Shown here: one piece after another, positions 35,028 through 43,900 of the stretch
How positions within the stretch are numbered: position 1 is the first letter of the stretch
How the letters are laid out: each line of letters begins with the position of its first letter
Assembly (NCBI RefSeq): GCF_014652915.1
Contig: NZ_BMZS01000003.1
Coordinates: forward strand, 1-64,000
Source: Thalassobaculum fulvum
GTDB lineage: Bacteria > Pseudomonadota > Alphaproteobacteria > Thalassobaculales > Thalassobaculaceae
Direction of reading: 5' to 3'
DNA: 64,000 bases
Translations under genes and position numbers: made by a program
Notes under the pieces: model-generated
Told to the model about the DNA's origin: nothing
Database searches by the model: none
What the model saw: the letters and a program-made list of their open reading frames with translations, nothing else

Positions 35028-35921
35028 TCACTGGCGGAGCCGCGGGTCGAGCACGTCGCGCAGCGCGTCGCCGAGCACGTTGAAGGCGAGCACGATCATG
35101 AAGATCGCCACGCTCGGGATCGTCGAGACGTGCGGCGCGAAGAACAGGAAGTTGCGGCCGTCGGCCGCCATGGTGCCGAGCTCGGCGGTCGGCGGCTGGG
35201 CGCCGAGGCCGATGAAGCTGAGCGCGGCGCCGAGCAGGATGGTCTGGCCGAGCTGCAGAGTCAGGTAGACGAAGATCGTCGACGCGCAGTTCGGCAGCAG
35301 GTGCCGGAACATGATGCGCATGTCGCTCATGCCGATCGCCCGGCAGGCCGAGATGAACTCCTGCTGCATCACCACCAGCGCCGCCCCGCGGGTGATGCGG
35401 GCGATCGACGGCACTGCGGCGACCGTCAGCGCGATGGTGATCGAGGTGGTCCCGGCCCCCAGCACGGCGGCGATCGCCAGGCCGAACAGGATCGAGGGGA
35501 ACGACAGCAGCACGTCGACCACCCGCATGATCGGCCCTTCCATCGCGCGGAAGTATGCGGCGAGCAGCCCGAGAATCGCCCCGATGGAGCCGCCGGCCAG
35601 CACGGCGAGCAGGCCCATCGACAGGGTCGTGCGGATGCCGAACAGCAGCCGGCTGACCATGTCGCGGCCCTGGCCGTCATTGCCGAGCCAGTGCGCCTCG
35701 CTCGGCGGCTTCAGCATCATGCGCAGGTTGTTGTCATACGGGTCGTAGGGCGCGATCCAGGGCGCCAGGACGCCGAGCGCGACGACCAGCACCAGGAAGC
35801 CGGTGGCCAGCATGGCGGCCTTGTCGCGACGCAGCTTCCGCCAGATCGTCGGCCGCTTCAGGCGCTCGGTCGGGGCGTCGTCCGGCAGGATGGCGGCGGG
35901 GGTGGCTGACAGCTCGGTCAT
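35028..35921 (-). CDS. ABC transporter permease, DppC type
   Basis: 297-residue membrane subunit. A basic N-terminal stretch (LKRPTIWRKLRRDKAAML) precedes the first helix; WLGNDGQGRDMVSRLLFGIRTTL near 80 is the DppC signature and CRAIGMSDMRIMFRHLLPN near 190 is the ATPase coupling loop. Six helices are predicted. ATG 35921 overlaps the stop of the DppB-type gene as ATGA. Confidence 0.9.
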   Translation of the reverse strand: MTELSATPAAILPDDAPTERLKRPTIWRKLRRDKAAMLATGFLVLVVALGVLAPWIAPYDPYDNNLRMMLKPPSEAHWLGNDGQGRDMVSRLLFGIRTTLSMGLLAVLAGGSIGAILGLLAAYFRAMEGPIMRVVDVLLSFPSILFGLAIAAVLGAGTTSITIALTVAAVPSIARITRGAALVVMQQEFISACRAIGMSDMRIMFRHLLPNCASTIFVYLTLQLGQTILLGAALSFIGLGAQPPTAELGTMAADGRNFLFFAPHVSTIPSVAIFMIVLAFNVLGDALRDVLDPRLRQ

Positions 35922-36859
35922 CGTGCGCGCACCCGCGGATCCAGGAAGGCGTACAGCACGTCGACCACCAGGTTGACCAGGAGGAAGGAGAGGGCGAGCA
36001 CCAGGATCGCGCCCTGGGCCAGCGCGTAGTCGGCCGACACGATGGCGCCGACCGCCAGCCGGCCGACGCCGGGCCAGGCGAACATGGTCTCGGTGACCAC
36101 CGCGCCGCCGAGCAGGAAGCCGATCTGCAGGCCGATCAGCGTGACCACCGGGATCAGCGAGTTGCGCAGCGCGTGGCCGACCACCACCCGGCGCTCGGAC
36201 ACGCCCTTGGCGCGGGCGGTCCGCACGAAGTCGCTGCCCAGCACCTCCAGCAGCGAGGTCCGGGTCATGCGCGCCACCGGGCCGATGAAGACCCCGCCGA
36301 GGGTGAGCGCCGGCAGCACGATGTGGTTCAGCCCGTCGAGCGTCCACAGCGGCCCGCCGCGGCCCTGGAACGGGAACAGCTTCCAGTGGAAACCGGCGTA
36401 CTGGATCAGCATCAGGCCGAACCAGAAGATCGGCATCGACACCCCGGCGACCGAGACCGCCATGATGATGCGGTCCGAGAGCTTGCCGCGCCGCACCGCC
36501 GCCAGCGTGCCGAGCAGGATGCCGAGCGGGACCGCCCAGATCAGGCTGGCCACCATCAGCTCGACGGTCGGCCCGACGGTGTTGCCGAGCTCGGTGGCGA
36601 CCGCGGTGTTGGAGATCATCGACCGGCCGAGGTCGCCCTGCAGGACCCGGCCGAGATAGATGCCGAACTGCACGATGACCGGCTCGTTGAGGCCCATGGC
36701 CTCGCGGATCGCCTCGATCTCCTGATGGGTGGCGGTCGGCCCGGCCATCACCGTCGCCGGGTCGGTCGGGACCACCTGCAGCAGCAGGAATCCGACCAGC
36801 AGGACGCCGATCAGCACCGGCACCGAGATCAGCAGGCGGTGGGCGATATGTTGTAGCAC
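35918..36859 (-). CDS. ABC transporter permease, DppB type
   Basis: About 313-residue membrane subunit and first gene of the importer operon. DppB markers: QHIAHRLLISVPVLIGVLLV at the start, PTDPATVMAGPTAT near 50, LGRVLQGDLGRSM near 85, and RTARAKGVSERRVVVGHALR near 210 as the ATPase coupling loop. I prefer the GTG at 36859 because family members begin exactly there; an ATG at 36907 adds 16 residues but has no ribosome site and overlaps an inverted repeat. The operon has no ATPase genes, so it must borrow DppD/DppF-type subunits encoded elsewhere. Confidence 0.87.
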   Translation of the reverse strand: MLQHIAHRLLISVPVLIGVLLVGFLLLQVVPTDPATVMAGPTATHQEIEAIREAMGLNEPVIVQFGIYLGRVLQGDLGRSMISNTAVATELGNTVGPTVELMVASLIWAVPLGILLGTLAAVRRGKLSDRIIMAVSVAGVSMPIFWFGLMLIQYAGFHWKLFPFQGRGGPLWTLDGLNHIVLPALTLGGVFIGPVARMTRTSLLEVLGSDFVRTARAKGVSERRVVVGHALRNSLIPVVTLIGLQIGFLLGGAVVTETMFAWPGVGRLAVGAIVSADYALAQGAILVLALSFLLVNLVVDVLYAFLDPRVRAR

Positions 36860-36890
36860 GGCGACGAGGACCCTGACGCCAGAAGGAAGG

Positions 36891-37050
36891 ACGACCGTCG
36901 TTGGCATGGCAACGGTCGTGCCAACCGTGACACGAGTCGAGCGTGCGCGCCAAGTGTCGGAAATCGGCGCGATGCTAGGCTCATGCTATGGAACAGTCCG
37001 GCGGCTCGATTCCGCAAATGCGAACGAATTAATCAGATTGGTGCCTGATT
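36891..37050. promoter_or_regulatory. Promoter/operator region of the Dpp-type operon
   Basis: Two dyads lie upstream of the importer: ACGACCGT-N13-ACGGTCGT (36891-36919), and AATCAG-N8-CTGATT (37031-37050) in an AT-richer stretch. No regulator gene adjoins on that side; the AraC gene at 37543 is the nearest candidate. 36860-37080 otherwise shows no gene. Confidence 0.4.
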
Positions 37051-37080
37051 GATCACCTGCGGGCAGGGTCGGTGAGCCCG

Positions 37081-37491
37081 TCAGGGGTGCAGCTTGAGGT
37101 CCTTGAGCGCCTTGTCCACGTCCCGCCGTTCGCCCAGCACGGCGAGCCCGGCGAGATCGAGGCCGTCGGTCGGCAGGGCCGCGACCACGGCGCGGTTGTC
37201 GGCGTCGTTGCCGGTCCTGAACATGCCGTCGGTGTAGACCGCCAGCGCGAGGTTGCGGTCGAGCGCCCGGCGATGGGCCTTCGTCAGGGCCCGGGCGTCG
37301 CCGGCCAGGACCACCACCGGCTGGCCGAAGATCGCGAGGTATTCGACCCCGTCGGCGTCGCGATACGGCTCGCCGATGACGCCGGGCGCGGCCGCCGCGA
37401 TCCCGCTCGCCAGGAAGGCGGTGACGTTCAGCTTCTGCCAGGTCGCGAGATCGGCCCTGACGGCGATGGCGATCTTGGTGTCGAACGACAT
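37081..37491 (-). CDS. DUF2000-family protein
   Basis: 136-residue cytosolic protein of the DUF2000 family, which has a peptidyl-tRNA hydrolase-like fold and no assigned activity. The opening TKIAIAVRADLATWQKLNVTA, the central EYLAIFGQPVVVLAG and the C-terminal LAVLGERRDVDKALKDL fit the family pattern. It starts 51 bp after the AraC-type gene on the same strand; AraC/DUF2000 pairs recur in proteobacteria, which suggests the regulator controls it. Confidence 0.72.
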   Translation of the reverse strand: MSFDTKIAIAVRADLATWQKLNVTAFLASGIAAAAPGVIGEPYRDADGVEYLAIFGQPVVVLAGDARALTKAHRRALDRNLALAVYTDGMFRTGNDADNRAVVAALPTDGLDLAGLAVLGERRDVDKALKDLKLHP

Positions 37492-37542
37492 GGTCTGCTC
37501 CGGCGCCGGTGTGTCCTGAGACCACAGCTAGCAGATCCCCGG

Positions 37543-38397
37543 TCAGCCGGATTGGACGCTCGTGCAGATGGCCGTGCAGGCGGCCTGGAACTGACCGGGC
37601 GTGATGCCGTAGCTGGCCTTGAACCGGCGGATCAGGTGGCTCTGGTCGACGAAGCCGACCGCCGCCGCGACCTCGGCCGCCGGCTGGCCGGCCCGCAGCA
37701 GCTCGCGCGCGACCTCGAGGCGCCGGCGGGTCAGCCAGGCGTGCGGCGGCAGCCCGTAGGAGGCGGCGAAGGCGCGGCTGACCTGGAAGCGGCTGCGCCC
37801 GGCTTCGGCCGCCAGCTCCTCGAGCCGGAAGTCGCGGTCGTAGTGGGCGTGCAGAAGGTCGCGGATGCGGGCGACCGCGGCGTCCCGCGAAGTCCTCCCG
37901 GCCGGGGCCGCGGAGCGTCCGTGGCGCCGGGCCAGCGGCAGCAGGGCGTCGGCCAGCGCATGGTCGACCGCGAGCCGGCTGGCACCCGGGTCGCTCACCG
38001 CCCGGCACAGGCGGACCAGTCCGCGCGCGGTCGCGGGATCGGCGATCAGGGTATCGGCGAAGAACGGCGGATCCGCGGGTCCGCCGGCGGCATCGACCAG
38101 CAGGCTCCGCCACAGTTCGGCGTCCGGGTACAGCATCCAGTAGCCGAACCCCTCGTCGCCGGCGGCCTCGCCGTCGTGCGCCTCGTCCGGGTTCATGGCG
38201 ATGACGGTGCCGGGGGTGCTGACGTGCCGGCGGCCGCGATGGCTGAAGCCCTGCCGGCCGTGCAGGGTGACGCCGATGGCGTAGGTGCCGTGGGCGTGGC
38301 GGTCGTAGGCGTGGCCGCCGAACCGGCCGTTCAACACTTCGAGGCCGGTCCCGGGGTGCCGCCAGAATCGGACCTCGTCGTGGACTGTACGGGTCAT
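37543..38397 (-). CDS. AraC-family transcriptional regulator
   Basis: 284-residue regulator. The N-terminal cupin-like sensing domain spans about 1-130 (HAHGTYAIGVTLHGRQGFSHR, with GTVIAMNPDEAHDGE). Two helix-turn-helix motifs follow: RLEELAAEAGRSRFQVSRAF near 195 and AAEVAAAVGFVDQSHLIRRF near 245, ending in the AraC signature SYGITPGQFQ. GGAGG precedes the ATG at 38397. Regulation of the downstream DUF2000 gene is likely; the ligand is unknown. Confidence 0.86.
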   Translation of the reverse strand: MTRTVHDEVRFWRHPGTGLEVLNGRFGGHAYDRHAHGTYAIGVTLHGRQGFSHRGRRHVSTPGTVIAMNPDEAHDGEAAGDEGFGYWMLYPDAELWRSLLVDAAGGPADPPFFADTLIADPATARGLVRLCRAVSDPGASRLAVDHALADALLPLARRHGRSAAPAGRTSRDAAVARIRDLLHAHYDRDFRLEELAAEAGRSRFQVSRAFAASYGLPPHAWLTRRRLEVARELLRAGQPAAEVAAAVGFVDQSHLIRRFKASYGITPGQFQAACTAICTSVQSG

Positions 38398-38420
38398 CGC
38401 GGCCTCCGACGGTGACCGGG

Positions 38421-39107
38421 CTACTCGCGGCGCAGGATCTTGTTGACCAGGATGCCGGCCAGCCAGTTCTCCCGGAACGCCGCGTTCAGGGCCTTTGGAT
38501 CGTACTCGGTCGCGATCCACTCTCGAAAGCCGATGCCGGATTTGGCCTCGGCCGCCAGGTAGCTCTCGTAGAAGAAGTCGATCACCCCGGTCTTGGCCTG
38601 GCGGATGTGGCCGTAACGCCAGGACAGCTGGTCCATCGCCCGGCGCAGCGGCACGCCGCGGCGCTGCCACAGGTACAGCGTCGCCATGAAGCCGGTGCGG
38701 TCGGCGCCCGACTTGCAGTGCATGACCAGCGGCAGCTCCAGCCCGTCCCACAGGTCCAGGGCGGCCAGGACGGTCTCGCGGTCCAGGCACGAGCGCGAGC
38801 GGATCGGGAAGTCGATCAGGGTCAGGCCGAGCCGGGCACAGGCCTCGCGCTCCAGCCGGTAGGCGCCGCACTCGACCCGCGGGCCGCGCAGGTTGAGGAT
38901 GGTCTTGACGCCCTCGGCGGCGAACCGCTCCAGGTGATGCGGGGCCGGCTGGGCGGCCCGCCACACGCCGTCGGTCACCTTGTGGCGGTGGACGTAGAAG
39001 TGTCGCAGGAAGCCGTGGTCGACGAACAGCAGGTTCAGCCAGGCGCGGCGGCGCTCGTCGGGCGTCATCGGCGGGGCCGGGGCGGCGTGGTGGGGAAGGT
39101 CGGTCAT
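38421..39107 (-). CDS. Cysteine-based (tyrosine/dual-specificity) phosphatase
   Basis: 228-residue phosphatase with the P-loop CKSGADRTG (CX5R) inside VMHCKSGADRTGFMATLY near 130. GVKTILNLRG near 65 is typical of the DSP/PTP-like family that includes phosphatases acting on lipid A or phosphoinositides. ATG 39107 overlaps the glycosyltransferase stop as ATGA and so the genes are coupled. Its place at the end of an O-antigen ligase/glycosyltransferase operon favours a role in cell-envelope sugar or lipid phosphate removal rather than protein signalling, but this is inferred. Confidence 0.78.
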   Translation of the reverse strand: MTDLPHHAAPAPPMTPDERRRAWLNLLFVDHGFLRHFYVHRHKVTDGVWRAAQPAPHHLERFAAEGVKTILNLRGPRVECGAYRLEREACARLGLTLIDFPIRSRSCLDRETVLAALDLWDGLELPLVMHCKSGADRTGFMATLYLWQRRGVPLRRAMDQLSWRYGHIRQAKTGVIDFFYESYLAAEAKSGIGFREWIATEYDPKALNAAFRENWLAGILVNKILRRE

Positions 39108-40138
39108 CGGCGTCCGGGGCAGGCGGCGGTCAGCAGGGTTTCGAGGGCCGCGTCCACGGCGTCGACGGGTATCGCATCCATTTCGGTGCCGCCGAAGTCC
39201 TGCGCCCTCACGATCGTCCCGCGGCTGACGAACGGCGCGAACTTCGCCGGCGGGGTCGGGCCGAACAGCGACAGCAGCGGAATGTCGGCGGCCGCCAGCA
39301 TATGGCCGCCGCCGCTGTCGTTGGCAACCGCCGCGTCGAGCCGGCCGGCGACCGCGATGGTCAGCAGCGGCGATCCCGCCATCGCACCGGCCCGCGGATC
39401 CTGCAGCGGCAGCAGCGCCTGCGGCAGGGCGGTGCGGACCGCGTCGACCCATTCCGCCTCGCCGGGACCGAGCAGGAACACCGGGGTGCGGCCGCGGTCG
39501 GCAGCCCGCCGCCCGAGTTCGAGGAAGCGGTCGAGCGGCCAGCACTTGCGGCGGCCGCCGGCGCCCGGGGCGAGGCCCACGAAGGACCGTCCGTCGCCGA
39601 GGAGGGTTTCAGCCAGTGCTTCAGCGGCGGGGTCGATCGCGCGGGTCACCGTCGGGTCGGCTTGCCGGCCGGTGGCGATCTCCAGCAGGTCGAGCATCTG
39701 CCGGATCATCGCCGCCGGCCGCCGGTGGCCGCGCGGCGGTCGGCGGTCGGACAGCCAGTAGTCGGCGGCGCCCGACACGAACAGCCGGTGCGGGATCCGC
39801 CGCAGCAGCAGAGTGGTCTTGACCCGGCGCTGGGTGTCGACGACCAGGTCGAAGCGCTGCCCGGCGAGCGCGGTGCCGGCGAGCGGCGGACGCAGCAGCT
39901 CGTCCCAGCCCTGGCCGACACCGGCGTCGTCGACCACCTCGTCGATCAGCCCGTCGACCAGCGGCGCCAGTACGCCGCCGTAGGTGCTGTGGCCCTTGCC
40001 GGCGAGCCAGACGATGCGCGCGTCGGGGCAGGCGTTGCGCAGCGCCCGCACGAACGGCAGCTTCATCAGCCCGTCGCCGACCAGGTCGAGGCCGACATAG
40101 ACCAGCACGCTCTCCGGCGCCTCGCGCGCGCCGGTCAC
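39104..40138 (-). CDS. Glycosyltransferase family 9 (heptosyltransferase-like)
   Basis: 344-residue GT-B enzyme of the heptosyltransferase class that builds the LPS core. The N-domain has GDGLMKLPFVRALRNACPDA near 20 and LVVDTQRRVKTTLLLRRIPH near 100; the C-domain has GLAPGAGGRRKCWP near 208 and AVANDSGGGHMLAAADIPLL near 282, the nucleotide-sugar site. GTG 40138 overlaps the O-antigen ligase stop (GTGA) and the stop overlaps the phosphatase start (ATGA). The transferred sugar cannot be told. Confidence 0.83.
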   Translation of the reverse strand: MTGAREAPESVLVYVGLDLVGDGLMKLPFVRALRNACPDARIVWLAGKGHSTYGGVLAPLVDGLIDEVVDDAGVGQGWDELLRPPLAGTALAGQRFDLVVDTQRRVKTTLLLRRIPHRLFVSGAADYWLSDRRPPRGHRRPAAMIRQMLDLLEIATGRQADPTVTRAIDPAAEALAETLLGDGRSFVGLAPGAGGRRKCWPLDRFLELGRRAADRGRTPVFLLGPGEAEWVDAVRTALPQALLPLQDPRAGAMAGSPLLTIAVAGRLDAAVANDSGGGHMLAAADIPLLSLFGPTPPAKFAPFVSRGTIVRAQDFGGTEMDAIPVDAVDAALETLLTAACPGRR

Positions 40139-41376
40139 GCCGAGGGCTCCGGATCGACCGGCAAGGCCGCCAGCCGCAGCAGCACGATCGTCACGCCGAT
40201 CAGGCCGAGCCAGGTCTCCTGCCACAGGCCGAACGACAGCATGCCGATCACCAGCAGCGCCGACGCGGTGGTCAGCGCGATCGCCTGTGCAGCCTTGTTC
40301 AGCCGTGAGATTGCGACTGCCCCCAGCCCCAGCAGGACGAGGCCGGCGGCGATCCCGATCGCCCCGAACTCGACCCAGACCTGCAGGGCTGCGTTGTGGG
40401 CATGGGTCGACGGCGCCTTGTGGAAGCGGTAGCGGGCGCGCTGCTCGGCGGTCAGCGGCAGGTGTTTGACGGAACCGAGCCCGTGGCCGAGCCAGGGGGC
40501 GGTCCTCACCTCGCCGGCCGCATGGTCCCAGATCTCCAGCCGGTCGGTGAACGACAGCGGCATGCGGATCTCGTTGCGGGTCGCGACCTGATAGGCGGTG
40601 GCCAGGATCGGCGGTGCGGCGACGACGAAGACCAGCGCCAATACGCCGCCGGCGACCAGGACGGGCCGCGGCCAGAGGCGTGCCGCGAGGTACACCGGAA
40701 CCGCGACGGCGCCCGCCACCCAGGCCGCCGCCGACTGGCCGGCCAGGACCGGGGCGGCGCCCAGCAGGACCGCCAGGACCGCCGGACCGCGCCCGACCCG
40801 GCGGGCCAGCAGGCCGGCCAGCGGGATAGCCAGCAGCAGCAGGGCCACTGCCGGGCGGTTGTTGCGGGCCGGATCGACGGTCACGCCCGACGGAATGCCG
40901 TCGGACAGGCGGTGCAACGGCGAGTCGAAGGTCAGCTCGATCATCAGGAACGCCGACCCGAGAGCCAGCCCGGCCAGTGCCCACAGGGCCGCGCGGTTCA
41001 GACGCGCGGTCCGGACGAGGCCGGTCCATCCGGCGGAGGCGAGCCAGAGCATCAGCGCCAGCATGCCGAGTTTGAGGAGTGTCTCCGCCGATCCACCGTC
41101 GCCGAGCGCGGGCGGCAGGTGGAAGACCGCGACATAGCTGGCGAAGGCGGCGAACAGCAGGGCGACCGGCGGCCACGGCCGGGCGGACCGACGGTCCTGC
41201 CACAGCGCCACCGCCAGCAGCGCCACGGCCAGGGCGATGGCGATCGGGGCCATCGCCTGCTTGGAGACGGCGGCGACGGCCGGAAACAGGAACAGCCCGG
41301 CGGACAGGACGCCGGTCGCCAATGCGCCGGCGTGTCGGCGGCCGGGTTCCTCGGGTACTGCATCAACCGGCGTGAT
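40135..41376 (-). CDS. O-antigen ligase/polymerase family membrane protein
   Basis: About 413-residue integral membrane protein with 10-12 helices and a Wzy_C domain: RLEIWDHAAGEVRTAPWLGHGL near 290, with the periplasmic HAHNAALQVWVEFGAIG near 340. It attaches or polymerises polysaccharide on lipid A core in the periplasm. No ATG or GTG fits the N-terminus. The only strong ribosome site, GGGGAGG, lies six bases before an ATC codon at 41376, giving an N-terminus of the expected length; TTG codons at 41436 and 41322 are alternatives without ribosome sites. I therefore mark 41376, with the start uncertain. Confidence 0.78.
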   Translation of the reverse strand: MTPVDAVPEEPGRRHAGALATGVLSAGLFLFPAVAAVSKQAMAPIAIALAVALLAVALWQDRRSARPWPPVALLFAAFASYVAVFHLPPALGDGGSAETLLKLGMLALMLWLASAGWTGLVRTARLNRAALWALAGLALGSAFLMIELTFDSPLHRLSDGIPSGVTVDPARNNRPAVALLLLAIPLAGLLARRVGRGPAVLAVLLGAAPVLAGQSAAAWVAGAVAVPVYLAARLWPRPVLVAGGVLALVFVVAAPPILATAYQVATRNEIRMPLSFTDRLEIWDHAAGEVRTAPWLGHGLGSVKHLPLTAEQRARYRFHKAPSTHAHNAALQVWVEFGAIGIAAGLVLLGLGAVAISRLNKAAQAIALTTASALLVIGMLSFGLWQETWLGLIGVTIVLLRLAALPVDPEPSA

Positions 41377-41491
41377 GGCGGACCTCCCCGGCGACCGCGC
41401 GGAAGGCGCATGGCTCCGCGGGCGTCCGGCCAACAATCTGTGGCGCCATCGGACGTTCGGCACTAGGTTGAGCGGGCGGTACCCACTAACA

Positions 41492-41517
41492 CAGCGCCTA
41501 CGCGCTGGAAAGCGCGT
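41492..41517. promoter_or_regulatory. Nested inverted repeats upstream of the MsbA-like gene
   Basis: CAGCGC-CTAC-GCGCTG (41492-41507) overlaps ACGCGC-N6-GCGCGT (41500-41517), about 80 bp before the ATG of the exporter and in the divergent region with the O-antigen ligase operon. Function unproven. Confidence 0.3.
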
Positions 41518-41595
41518 CACGGACCGTATGGCCAAGCTCGCAAGACCCGATACCGGATGCCGCGGCGGCAGGTCGCCGGCATCGCCCGAGAGCCG

Positions 41596-43407
41596 ATGAG
41601 CGCCCGCAAGCCCGAGAAGTCCCGGATCCCGATCGACGACCAGCGCAGCCTGCCGCTGATCCGCCGGCTGTGGCGGGAGTTCGTACGGCCCTATGCCGTC
41701 TGGCTGGTCGGCGCGGCGGTGGCGTCGGCGGTGGTGGCGGCGGCGACCGCCGGCACGGCTTGGTTGCTGGACCCGGTGGTCAACAAGGTGTTCGTCGACC
41801 GCGACCGCGACATGCTGTGGCTGATCGGCTGCGCCGTGCTGGCGATCTTCGCGGTCAAGTCGACCGCCGCCTACCTGCAGGAGGCGGTGCTGGCGTTCGT
41901 CGGGCAGCGCATCGTCGCCGACGTGCAGGACCGGCTGTTCCGGCACCTGCTGGACCAGGACGTGGCGCTGTTCCAGAGCCGGCAGACCGGCACCCTGGTC
42001 TCGCACTTCACCTTCGACGTCCAGGCGCTGCGGCAGGCGGTGTCGACCGCCCTGGTCGGGCTCGGCCGCGACGGCCTGTCGATCGTGTTCCTGGCCGGGG
42101 TGATGGTCTACCAGGACTGGCTGCTGTCCCTGATCGCGCTCGTCGTGGCGCCGATCACCGTGGCGCCGATCCAGAGGCTCGGCAAGCGCATGCGCCGGGT
42201 TTCGGGCGAGTCGCAGGAGCGCATGGGCGAGCTGACGACCCTGCTCGGCCAGGCGTTCCACGGCATCCGGGTGATCAAGGCCTACGGCATGGAGGAGGCC
42301 GAGCGCCGGCGTGTCGGCGCGGTGATCGAGGCGATGTTCCGGCTGGCGTTCCGGCAGGGCCGGGTGCGCGCCGCCGTGCAGCCGATCATCGACGTGTTCG
42401 GCGGCGTCGCGGTCGCCGGCGTGATCGTCTACGGCGGCCTGCGGGTGATGGACGGGGTCACCACGCCGGGCGCGTTCTTCTCGTTCATCGCGGCGGTGCT
42501 GATGGCCTACCAGCCGCTGCGCGGCCTGGGCAAGGTCAACACCACCCTGCAGGAGGGGCTGGCCTCGGCCGACCGGCTGTTCGCCCTGCTCGACCGGCAG
42601 TCGTCGATCGCCGACGCGCCGGGCGCGGTCGCGTTGGAACGCGCCCCGGCCGCTGTCGCGTTCGATGGCGTGAGCTTCAGCTATCCCGACGGCACCGAGG
42701 CGCTGGCCGGGCTCGACATGAAGGCGCCGGCCGGCAAGGTGACCGCCCTGGTCGGCCCGTCCGGCGCCGGTAAGAGCACCGTTCTGCAACTCATTCCGCG
42801 GTTCTACGACGTCCAGCAGGGAACCGTGAAGGTGGCCGGCCGCGACGTCCGCGAGCTGACCGTGAAGAGCCTGCGCGCCGCTATCGCGGTGGTCAGCCAG
42901 GAGGTCGTGCTGTTCGACGACACGGTCGCCGAGAACATCCGCTACGGCCGGCCGGACGCCAGCGACGACGAGGTTCGCGCCGCGGCCGAGGCGGCGGCCG
43001 CCCACGGCTTTATTTCGGAGATGCCGGACGGCTACGCCACCCGGGTCGGCGAGCACGGCCTGAAGCTGTCGGGCGGGCAGCGCCAGCGCATCGCGATCGC
43101 CCGGGCGATCCTGAAGGACGCGCCGATCCTGCTGCTCGACGAGGCGACCAGCGCGCTCGACACCGAGTCGGAGCGCCAGATCCAGGCGGCGCTCGCCCGC
43201 CTGATGGTCGGCCGCACCACCATCGTGATCGCACACCGGCTGTCGACGGTGCACGGCGCCGACGTCATCCACGCGTTCGAGCGCGGCCGGGTGGTCGAGT
43301 CCGGCACCCATGCCGAGCTGCTGGCCCGCAGCGGTCTGTACGCCCGGCTGCACGCCCTGCAGTTCCGTGAGGACGAGCGGCCGGCGGCCGCGGCGGCGGT
43401 CGGGTGA
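41596..43407 (+). CDS. MsbA-like ABC exporter (fused membrane and ATPase domains)
   Basis: 603-residue half-transporter. Six helices in residues 25-325 include the MsbA-type QRIVADVQDRLFRHLLDQDV near 115. The ATPase domain has Walker A GPSGAGKST near 392, Q-loop VVSQEVVLFDDTVAENI, signature LSGGQRQRIAIARAI near 490, Walker B ILLLDEATSALD near 510 and switch His in VIAHRLSTV. It probably flips lipid A-core or a similar lipid across the inner membrane, in line with flanking O-antigen ligase, glycosyltransferase and acyltransferase genes. The ATG at 41596 was preferred over 41557 because the extra residues are non-conserved. Confidence 0.85.
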   Translation: MSARKPEKSRIPIDDQRSLPLIRRLWREFVRPYAVWLVGAAVASAVVAAATAGTAWLLDPVVNKVFVDRDRDMLWLIGCAVLAIFAVKSTAAYLQEAVLAFVGQRIVADVQDRLFRHLLDQDVALFQSRQTGTLVSHFTFDVQALRQAVSTALVGLGRDGLSIVFLAGVMVYQDWLLSLIALVVAPITVAPIQRLGKRMRRVSGESQERMGELTTLLGQAFHGIRVIKAYGMEEAERRRVGAVIEAMFRLAFRQGRVRAAVQPIIDVFGGVAVAGVIVYGGLRVMDGVTTPGAFFSFIAAVLMAYQPLRGLGKVNTTLQEGLASADRLFALLDRQSSIADAPGAVALERAPAAVAFDGVSFSYPDGTEALAGLDMKAPAGKVTALVGPSGAGKSTVLQLIPRFYDVQQGTVKVAGRDVRELTVKSLRAAIAVVSQEVVLFDDTVAENIRYGRPDASDDEVRAAAEAAAAHGFISEMPDGYATRVGEHGLKLSGGQRQRIAIARAILKDAPILLLDEATSALDTESERQIQAALARLMVGRTTIVIAHRLSTVHGADVIHAFERGRVVESGTHAELLARSGLYARLHALQFREDERPAAAAAVG

Positions 43408-43423
43408 GGCGGGGAGAGGGGGC

Positions 43424-43900
43424 GTGACGCGGCTTCTTCACCTCGTCAGCGTCCTCCTGCTCGGCCTGCTCGCCGGCTTCTTCTACGCCTACAGCAACAG
43501 CGTGATGTGGGGCCTGGACGACTCGGCGCCCGAGGCGGCCATCGCCGCCATGCAAGGCATCAACCGGGTGGTCCGCAACCCGCTGTTCGCCGCTTCGTTC
43601 TTCGGGGCGCCGCTGGCGACCACCGTGGCGGCGGCATTCCTCTGGCGCCGGGCCGGTGCCGCGGCCGGCTTGGTCGCCGTCCTGGCGTTGGCGCTCTGCC
43701 TCCTCGCGGTCGGGATCACCGCGGTCGTGAATGTCCCGATGAACGAGGCGCTGGCGGCGTTGGATCCCGCGGCGGTCGATCCGGCCCAGGCGTGGTCTGA
43801 CTACTCGGAGCGCTGGACGTTCTGGAACCACGTGCGGTTCGCCGCCTCGCTCCTGGCGTTCGCGCTCATGACGATACTGGCGCTGCGTCCGGGGCGCTGA
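43424..43900 (+). CDS. DUF1772/anthrone oxygenase-like membrane protein
   Basis: 158-residue protein with four predicted helices. The C-terminal pattern VVNVPMNEALAAL, then WSDYSERWTFWNHVR matches DUF1772 proteins, some of which are annotated as anthrone oxygenases; the biological role here is unknown. The GTG at 43424 is fixed by GGGGAGAGGG. It starts 16 bp after the MsbA-like gene and may be co-transcribed. The last 35 bp overlap the convergent acyltransferase gene. Confidence 0.7.
   Translation: MTRLLHLVSVLLLGLLAGFFYAYSNSVMWGLDDSAPEAAIAAMQGINRVVRNPLFAASFFGAPLATTVAAAFLWRRAGAAAGLVAVLALALCLLAVGITAVVNVPMNEALAALDPAAVDPAQAWSDYSERWTFWNHVRFAASLLAFALMTILALRPGR

Noticed and set aside
40135-43353. 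A 1,072-codon open frame upstream of the O-antigen ligase
   Set aside because: The part above about 41436 runs antisense through the MsbA-like gene; it is His/Asp/Gln-rich shadow sequence with no domain.
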